Source: Amycolatopsis granulosa (GTDB taxonomy: Bacteria; Actinomycetota; Actinomycetes; Mycobacteriales; Pseudonocardiaceae). From it: a DNA stretch of 64,000 nt. Where the stretch lies: contig NZ_JAANOV010000001.1 of the NCBI RefSeq assembly GCF_011758745.1, positions 2,418,001-2,482,000 of the forward strand, read 5' to 3'. The notes under the pieces are model-generated. The model ran no database searches. It was not told where the DNA came from and saw only the letters and a program-made list of their open reading frames with translations. Shown in pieces: positions 59,139-64,000 of this stretch. The first letter of the stretch is position 1. Each line of letters starts with the position of its first letter. Both the position numbers and the translations under genes were made by a program.

Positions 59139-60851
59139 TCAGCCCACCGGAGCGGTCAGCCGTGCCCGTGCCTCGGGCGCGCTGGAGCGCCGTTCATCAG
59201 CCGCCTCGTCGCTGGGCTGGGTCTGCGAATCCCGCTCCGCCGCGACCCGTGCGGTGTACACCTCGACCTCGTGCCGGATCGTGTCCTCGGACCAGCCCAG
59301 CGTGTCCGCCACCATCCGCGCCACCGCCTCGGCGCAGTCCACGCCGCGGTGCGGGTACTCGATCGAGATGCGCGTGCGCCGGGCGAGGATGTCCTCCAGG
59401 TGCAGCGCCCCTTCATGGCTGGCGGCGTACACGGCCTCGACCCCGAGGTAGTCCGGCGCGTGCTCGATCGGGCGCAGCAGCTCGGGCCGGTCGTCACCGA
59501 GCGCCAGCACCTCGTGCACCAGCGAGCCGTACCGGTCCAGCAGGTGCCGCACGCGGTACGGGTGCAGGCCGTGCTGGGTGGCCAGATGGTCGGCCTGGTT
59601 GACCAGCGCGTGGTAGCCGTCGGCGCCGAGCAGCGGCACCTTGTCGGTGATGGAGGACTGCAGCCGTCCCGGCAGGTCGGGCGCGGCCGCGTCCACCGCA
59701 TCGGCCGCCATCACCCGGTAGGTGGTGTACTTGCCTCCCGCGATGGCGACCAGGCCGGGCGCCACCCGCGCCACCGCGTGCTCCCGCGACAGCTTCGAGG
59801 TCTCCTCGCTCTCCCCGGCCAGCAACGGGCGCAACCCGGCGTAGACGCCCTCGATGTCGTCGTGCGTGAGCGGTGTCGCGAGGACCTCGTTGACGTGCTC
59901 GAGGATGTAGTCGATGTCGTTCTTCGTGGCCGCCGGGTGCGCGAGGTCGAGGTTCCAGTCGGTGTCGGTGGTACCCACGATCCAGTGGTTGCGCCAGGGG
60001 ATCACGAACAGCACCGACTTCTCGGTCCGCAGGATCAGCCCGGACTCGGACACGATCCGGTCACGCGGCACCACGATGTGCACGCCCTTGCTGGCGCGCA
60101 CCCGGAACCGGCCGCGGCTGCCGGACAGCCGCTGCAGCTCGTCGGTCCACACCCCGGTGCAGTTGATGACCGCGTTGGCGTGGACCTCGGTCTCGCGCCC
60201 GTCCTCGACGTCACGCACCCGCACCCCGGAGATCCGGTCGGCCTCGCGCAGGAACCCGACGACCTGCGTGCTCATCCGCACCACGGCGCCGTAGTGGGCG
60301 GCGGTGCGCGCGACGGTCATGGTGTGCCGGGCGTCGTCGGCCTGCGAGTCGTAGTAGCGGATCCCCCCGATCAGGGCGTCCCGTTTGAGCGCGGGGACGA
60401 GCCGGAGCGCACCCGCCCGGGTGAGGTGCTTCTGCCCCGGGACCGACCGCGCGCCGCCCATCGTGTCGTAGAGGAACAGGCCGGCCGCGGTGTAGGGGCG
60501 CTCCCACACGCGGTGCTGCAGCGGGTACAGGAAGCTGACCGGTTTCACCAGGTGGGGCGCGATCCGGGTGAGCATCAGCTCGCGTTCGCGCAGCGCCTCG
60601 CGGACCAGACCGAACTCCAGCTGTTCGAGGTACCGCAGCCCGCCGTGGAACAGCTTGCTGGACCGGCTCGACGTGCCGGACGCCAGGTCACGGGCCTCGA
60701 CCAGGGCGACCCGCAGGCCGCGGGTGGCCGCGTCGAGGGCGGTTCCGGCGCCCACCACGCCGCCACCGATCACCACGAGGTCGAACGTCTCGGCACCGAG
60801 CCGCCGCCAGGTCTCCTCCCTCGCCTCCGGCCCCAGCTTCGCCTCAGTCAC
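59139..60851 (-). CDS. glpD: Glycerol-3-phosphate dehydrogenase (FAD)
   Basis: A 570-residue membrane-associated flavoenzyme oxidising glycerol-3-phosphate to dihydroxyacetone phosphate and passing electrons to quinone. DLVVIGGGVVGAGTALDAAT binds FAD; SRSSKLFHGGLRYLEQLEFG, IPWRNHWIVGTTDTDW and IAGGKYTTYRVMA are family signatures. GTG 60851 follows GGGAGGAG. Divergent from glpF-glpK, with which it forms the glycerol pathway. Matches GlpD2 (Rv3302c), next to lpdA in mycobacteria. Confidence 0.94.
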   Translation of the reverse strand: MTEAKLGPEAREETWRRLGAETFDLVVIGGGVVGAGTALDAATRGLRVALVEARDLASGTSSRSSKLFHGGLRYLEQLEFGLVREALRERELMLTRIAPHLVKPVSFLYPLQHRVWERPYTAAGLFLYDTMGGARSVPGQKHLTRAGALRLVPALKRDALIGGIRYYDSQADDARHTMTVARTAAHYGAVVRMSTQVVGFLREADRISGVRVRDVEDGRETEVHANAVINCTGVWTDELQRLSGSRGRFRVRASKGVHIVVPRDRIVSESGLILRTEKSVLFVIPWRNHWIVGTTDTDWNLDLAHPAATKNDIDYILEHVNEVLATPLTHDDIEGVYAGLRPLLAGESEETSKLSREHAVARVAPGLVAIAGGKYTTYRVMAADAVDAAAPDLPGRLQSSITDKVPLLGADGYHALVNQADHLATQHGLHPYRVRHLLDRYGSLVHEVLALGDDRPELLRPIEHAPDYLGVEAVYAASHEGALHLEDILARRTRISIEYPHRGVDCAEAVARMVADTLGWSEDTIRHEVEVYTARVAAERDSQTQPSDEAADERRSSAPEARARLTAPVG

Positions 60852-60919
60852 TCCGGCTCCTCCCTCACGACGTCCGTCCACGCCTCCAGCATGACACGTT
60901 TGCGCACGTCTTCCCTCCG

Positions 60920-60929
60920 CAAGCGCTTG
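60920..60929. promoter_or_regulatory. Palindrome in the glpD-glpF gap
   Basis: CAAGCGCTTG is a perfect 10-bp dyad in the 146-base divergent region. Its AAGCGCTT core resembles operators of LacI-family repressors. It is well placed to control both glpD and glpFK. The regulator is not in the window. Confidence 0.45.
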
Positions 60930-60997
60930 TCCGGTCCGCGTCAACGGCGCACCATGTGACCTTCGAGGCATTGTCGTCTCGCACAGGGAGGTGTGTC

Positions 60998-61996
60998 ATG
61001 GCCGACCGCACGTCTCGTCCGTGGACGAGACTCCGGCAGACCACGGTGGGTGAACTGCTCGCCGAGTTCCTGGGTACCGCGATCCTGATCATCCTGGGCT
61101 GCGGCTCCGTCGCCGTGGCGGTGGCGGGCCTGCCCGGTTCGGGCCGCCAGACCGGCGACTTCGGACCCGCCAACTGGCTCATCATCGCCTGGGGCTGGGG
61201 CTTGGCGGTGACACTCGCCGTCTACGTGGCCGGCGGGGTCAGCGGCGCCCACATCAACCCGGCGGTGACCCTGGCCTTCGCGATCCGCCGCAAGTTCCCG
61301 TGGGCGAAGGTGCTGCCGTACTGGGTCGCGCAGGTCGTCGGCGCGTTCGCCGGTGCCGCCCTCGTGCTGGGCGTCTACCACAACGCGATCAACGCGTTCC
61401 TCGCCGCGCAGACCCCGCCGACGGACCGTCCGGGGTCACTGCCGACGTTCTCGATCTTCGCGACCTTCCCGGCGAAGTACTTCGGCAACGGCGTGTGGGG
61501 GCCGCTGGTGGACCAGATCGTGGGCACGGCGATCCTCGTCGCCATCCTCGCCGCGATCATCGACTCGCGGAACCAGGCGCCCGCGTCGAACCTGGCGCCG
61601 TTCGTCGTGGGTCTCATCGTGGTGGCGATCGGTCTCACCTACGGCACGAACGCCGGGTATGCGATCAACCCGGCCCGCGACCTCGGACCACGGCTGCTGG
61701 CCTTCGTGGCCGGATGGGGGTCCAAGGCGTTCCCGGGGAACGGGGACTGGTTCAGCGGGTACTGGTGGATACCCATAGTCGGTCCGCTCGTCGGCGGTGT
61801 GGTCGGCGTGCTGGTCTACGACTTCTTCATCGGCACCGTGCTGGCGGTCCGGCCGGCACCGGGAGCCGAGCCTACGCCGGAACCGGGGCGGGTCCCCGGG
61901 TCGGCCGACGGGGCCGGCGACGGTGCCAGGGCCGAGGGGGAGGCACTGTCCGACGCGGACCGTGCGGGGTCCACTCAGGCGCAGAGATCCGAATAG
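60998..61996 (+). CDS. glpF: Glycerol uptake facilitator (aquaglyceroporin)
   Basis: A 332-residue MIP channel with six helices and both NPA boxes: SGAHINPAVTLAFAIRRKF and NAGYAINPARDLGPR. The Asp after the second NPAR is typical of glycerol-conducting members. The hydrophilic C-terminal tail of about 50 residues (PGAEPTPEPGRVPGSADGAG) is longer than usual. ATG 60998 follows GGGAGG. Lets glycerol enter for GlpK, 36 bases downstream. Confidence 0.94.
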   Translation: MADRTSRPWTRLRQTTVGELLAEFLGTAILIILGCGSVAVAVAGLPGSGRQTGDFGPANWLIIAWGWGLAVTLAVYVAGGVSGAHINPAVTLAFAIRRKFPWAKVLPYWVAQVVGAFAGAALVLGVYHNAINAFLAAQTPPTDRPGSLPTFSIFATFPAKYFGNGVWGPLVDQIVGTAILVAILAAIIDSRNQAPASNLAPFVVGLIVVAIGLTYGTNAGYAINPARDLGPRLLAFVAGWGSKAFPGNGDWFSGYWWIPIVGPLVGGVVGVLVYDFFIGTVLAVRPAPGAEPTPEPGRVPGSADGAGDGARAEGEALSDADRAGSTQAQRSE

Positions 61997-62032
61997 CACC
62001 AACAAGGCAGGCAACCCATTCGGAGGAAACCC

Positions 62033-63538
62033 ATGCCCTCATACGTCGCCGCGATCGACCAGGGCACCACGTCCACCCGGGCGATGATCTTCGACCACTC
62101 GGGGCGGGTGGTCGCCGTCGACCAGCGCGAGCACGAACAGATCTTCCCGCAGGCCGGGTGGGTCGAGCACAACGCCGAGGAGATCTGGGAGAACACGCGC
62201 GCCGTCACCGCGGGCGCGCTCGCCAAGGCCGACCTGCAGGCGGGTGACATCGCCGCCGTCGGCGTCACGAACCAGCGCGAAACGACGCTGGTGTGGGACC
62301 GGAAGACGGGCAAGCCGGTCTACAACGCCATCGTCTGGCAGGACACCCGCACCGACCGGATCGTCGACGAGCTGGGCGAGCTCGGCGGCGGCCAGGAGCG
62401 GTACCGCCCGAAGACCGGTCTGCCGCTGGCGACGTACTTCTCGGGTCCGAAGGTCAAGTGGATCCTGGACAACGTCGAGGGTGCGCGGGAGCGGGCCGAG
62501 GCCGGTGACCTGGCGTTCGGCAACATGGACACCTGGACCGTGTGGAACATGACCGGCGGCCCGGAGGGCGGGTTGCACATCACCGACCCGACGAACGCCT
62601 CACGCACCCTGCTGATGGACCTGGACACGTTGAGCTGGGACGCCGACAACGCCGCCGACATGGGCATCCCGATGTCGATGCTGCCGGAGATCCGCTCGTC
62701 GTCCGAGGAGTACGGCAAGGTCCGGCCGCGCGGTGTGCTGTCCGGGGTGCCGATCGCCGGGATCCTCGGCGACCAGCAGGCAGCGACCTTCGGACAGGCG
62801 TGCCTGTCCCCCGGCGAGGCGAAGAACACCTACGGCACCGGCAACTTCGTGCTGCTGAACACCGGCACGGACAAGGTGATGTCGGAGAACGGCCTCCTCA
62901 CCACGGTCTGCTACAAGATCGGGTCGAACGACACGGTCTACGCGCTGGAGGGTGCCATCGCGGTCACCGGTTCCCTGGTGCAGTGGCTGCGCGACAACCT
63001 CGGCATGATCAGCAACGCCGCCGAGATCGAGGCGCTGGCCCGCTCGGTCGAGGACAACGGCGGGGCGTACTTCGTGCCGGCGTTCTCCGGACTGTTCGCA
63101 CCGTACTGGCGCTCGGACGCGCGCGGCGTGATCGCGGGCCTGACGCGGTACGTGAACAAGGGGCACATCGCCCGCGCGGTGCTGGAGGCGACGGCGTTCC
63201 AGACACGCGAGGTGATCGAGGCCATGAACGCCGATTCGGGTGTGCCGTTGAAGTCGCTGAAGGTCGACGGCGGAATGGTCGTGAACGAGCTGCTGATGCA
63301 GTTCCAGGCGGACATCCTGGACGTGCCGGTGATCCGCCCGGTCGTGGCCGAGACGACGGCGCTCGGCGCCGCGTACGCGGCCGGCCTGGCGACCGGGTTC
63401 TGGGCGAGCGAGGACGACATCCGCAACAACTGGGCCCAGGACAAGGAATGGACCCCGTCGATGGACGCCCAGCACCGCGAGACGCAGTACCGCAACTGGA
63501 AGAAGGCGGTGACCAAGACCTTCGACTGGGTGGAGTGA
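62033..63538 (+). CDS. glpK: Glycerol kinase
   Basis: A 501-residue FGGY kinase that phosphorylates glycerol with [22 protein letters not shown] (phosphate loop), [19 protein letters not shown] (glycerol site), [32 protein letters not shown], and [18 protein letters not shown] (ATP site). CGGAGGAAACCC precedes the ATG. Forms an operon with glpF; product is used by GlpD. Confidence 0.96.
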   Translation: MPSYVAAIDQGTTSTRAMIFDHSGRVVAVDQREHEQIFPQAGWVEHNAEEIWENTRAVTAGALAKADLQAGDIAAVGVTNQRETTLVWDRKTGKPVYNAIVWQDTRTDRIVDELGELGGGQERYRPKTGLPLATYFSGPKVKWILDNVEGARERAEAGDLAFGNMDTWTVWNMTGGPEGGLHITDPTNASRTLLMDLDTLSWDADNAADMGIPMSMLPEIRSSSEEYGKVRPRGVLSGVPIAGILGDQQAATFGQACLSPGEAKNTYGTGNFVLLNTGTDKVMSENGLLTTVCYKIGSNDTVYALEGAIAVTGSLVQWLRDNLGMISNAAEIEALARSVEDNGGAYFVPAFSGLFAPYWRSDARGVIAGLTRYVNKGHIARAVLEATAFQTREVIEAMNADSGVPLKSLKVDGGMVVNELLMQFQADILDVPVIRPVVAETTALGAAYAAGLATGFWASEDDIRNNWAQDKEWTPSMDAQHRETQYRNWKKAVTKTFDWVE

Positions 63539-63543
63539 CCGAG

Positions 63544-63580
63544 CGGCGTGTTTCTCTTGGCTGACGGGGGAAACACGCCG
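63544..63580. terminator. Intrinsic terminator between glpK and lpdA
   Basis: CGGCGTGTTTC (63544-63554) pairs perfectly with GAAACACGCCG (63570-63580), 11 bp, 15-base loop, starting a few bases after the glpK stop. Confidence 0.65.
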
Positions 63581-63620
63581 TCCACACCGGACCGGCCCGC
63601 TGGCGGCGGGCGACGTGACC

Positions 63621-64000
63621 TCAGTCCAGGTCGTCGTGACGCATGAGCTGCCGGGCAGCCTCGGTGATCGAGCCGGACAGCGACGGGTACACCGCGAACG
63701 TGAGCGCCAGGTGGTCCACCGTCAGCTGGTTCTGCACCGCCAGCGCGATCGGCAGGATCAGCTCGCTCGCGGTCGGCGCGACGACCACGCCACCGACGAT
63801 CACCCCGGTCGCCGGGCGGCAGAACAGCTTCACGAACCCGCGCCGCAGACCCTCCATCTTGGCACGCGCGTTCGTGGCCAGCGGCAGCATGATCGTGCGG
63901 GCCGGCACCGCGCCGGAGTCGATCGCGCTCTGGCTGATGCCCACGGTCGCGATCTCCGGGTGGGTGAACACGTTCGCGGCGACGGTCTTGAGCTTGATCG
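63621..64000 (-). CDS. lpdA: NAD(P)H-quinone dehydrogenase LpdA, C-terminal part (5' partial)
   Basis: The last 126 codons of a pyridine nucleotide-disulfide oxidoreductase; the frame is open to the window edge. FTHPEIATVGISQSAI is the start of the dimerisation domain, followed by GFVKLFCRPATGVIVGGVVV and LALTFAVYPSLSGSITEAAR. In place of the HPT-SE His-Glu pair of lipoamide dehydrogenases the end reads YPSLSGSITEA, as in LpdA (Rv3303c), which reduces quinones and lacks the disulfide activity. Its neighbour glpD supports this. Confidence 0.87.
   Translation of the reverse strand, partial: IKLKTVAANVFTHPEIATVGISQSAIDSGAVPARTIMLPLATNARAKMEGLRRGFVKLFCRPATGVIVGGVVVAPTASELILPIALAVQNQLTVDHLALTFAVYPSLSGSITEAARQLMRHDDLD

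Noticed and set aside
1..64000. tRNA, rRNA, insertion sequence or prophage
   Set aside because: No cloverleaf, rRNA-like stretch, transposase, integrase or phage structural gene could be recognised.

Overview
The window is a very GC-rich, densely packed actinobacterial chromosome segment, most likely from the Pseudonocardiaceae (Amycolatopsis-like). The reasons are strong GC bias at third codon positions, many GTG starts, coenzyme F420 genes (fbiB end, an Fgd2/Fhmad-type oxidoreductase), mycobacterial-style arabinogalactan linker genes (manB, wbbL, rmlB, rmlD, LCP ligases) and acyl-CoA carboxylase genes of the accA3/accD5/accE5 type. From memory, the backbone gene order follows M. tuberculosis Rv3262 to Rv3303c (fbiB, manB, wbbL, rmlD, LCP, TIGR03089 protein, fadE25, purE, purK, GtrA, PH-domain protein, birA, accD5, accE5, maf, accA3, glpD, lpdA), with accessory blocks inserted between these genes.

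Layout. 1-1321: end of fbiB, a Nudix hydrolase and a small GntR regulator. 1333-16878: cell-envelope glycan block with an AlkA-like glycosylase, manB, wbbL, a DUF3800-like gene broken by an amber codon, five glycosyltransferase genes including a GT2-GT4 fusion, rmlD, rmlB and two tandem LCP ligases. 16935-25951: lipid and purine metabolism (TIGR03089 protein, fadE25, acyl-CoA ligase, F420 oxidoreductase, purK-purE) and two tandem GT87 membrane mannosyltransferases. 25995-31788: signalling (degenerate GGDEF protein, a sigma factor fused to a zinc-finger anti-sigma-like domain, membrane segments and a Thr-rich tail, GtrA, and a two-component pair). 31830-37095: hisN, a type VII secretion toxin cassette (YbaB-like, EspC/WXG-like, CpnT-like TNT toxin, candidate immunity protein), PH-domain protein and birA.

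37189-46483 is an accessory stretch: an NlpC/P60 hydrolase, DUF5360 membrane protein, a frameshifted quinone-oxidoreductase-like gene divergent from a frameshifted XRE regulator, a redoxin and TetR pair with twin operators, a DHA2 exporter, ArsR plus SRPBCC operon, and a Tat-signal protein. 46531-58161: accD5, accE5, MFS plus GntR, PadR plus DHA2 exporter, maf, a dicarboxylate/amino-acid symporter, accA3 and two DUF1707 proteins. 58443-64000: a truncated ANL-family protein, glpD divergent from glpF-glpK, and the start-less end of lpdA.

Points of special interest are the toxin cassette, the sigma/anti-sigma fusion, three disrupted genes in otherwise compact DNA, a recurring leaderless promoter arrangement (TANNNT 6-7 bases before the start codon at about fifteen genes), and several well-formed dyads that look like operators. 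I see no rRNA, tRNA, CRISPR array, insertion sequence or prophage gene.
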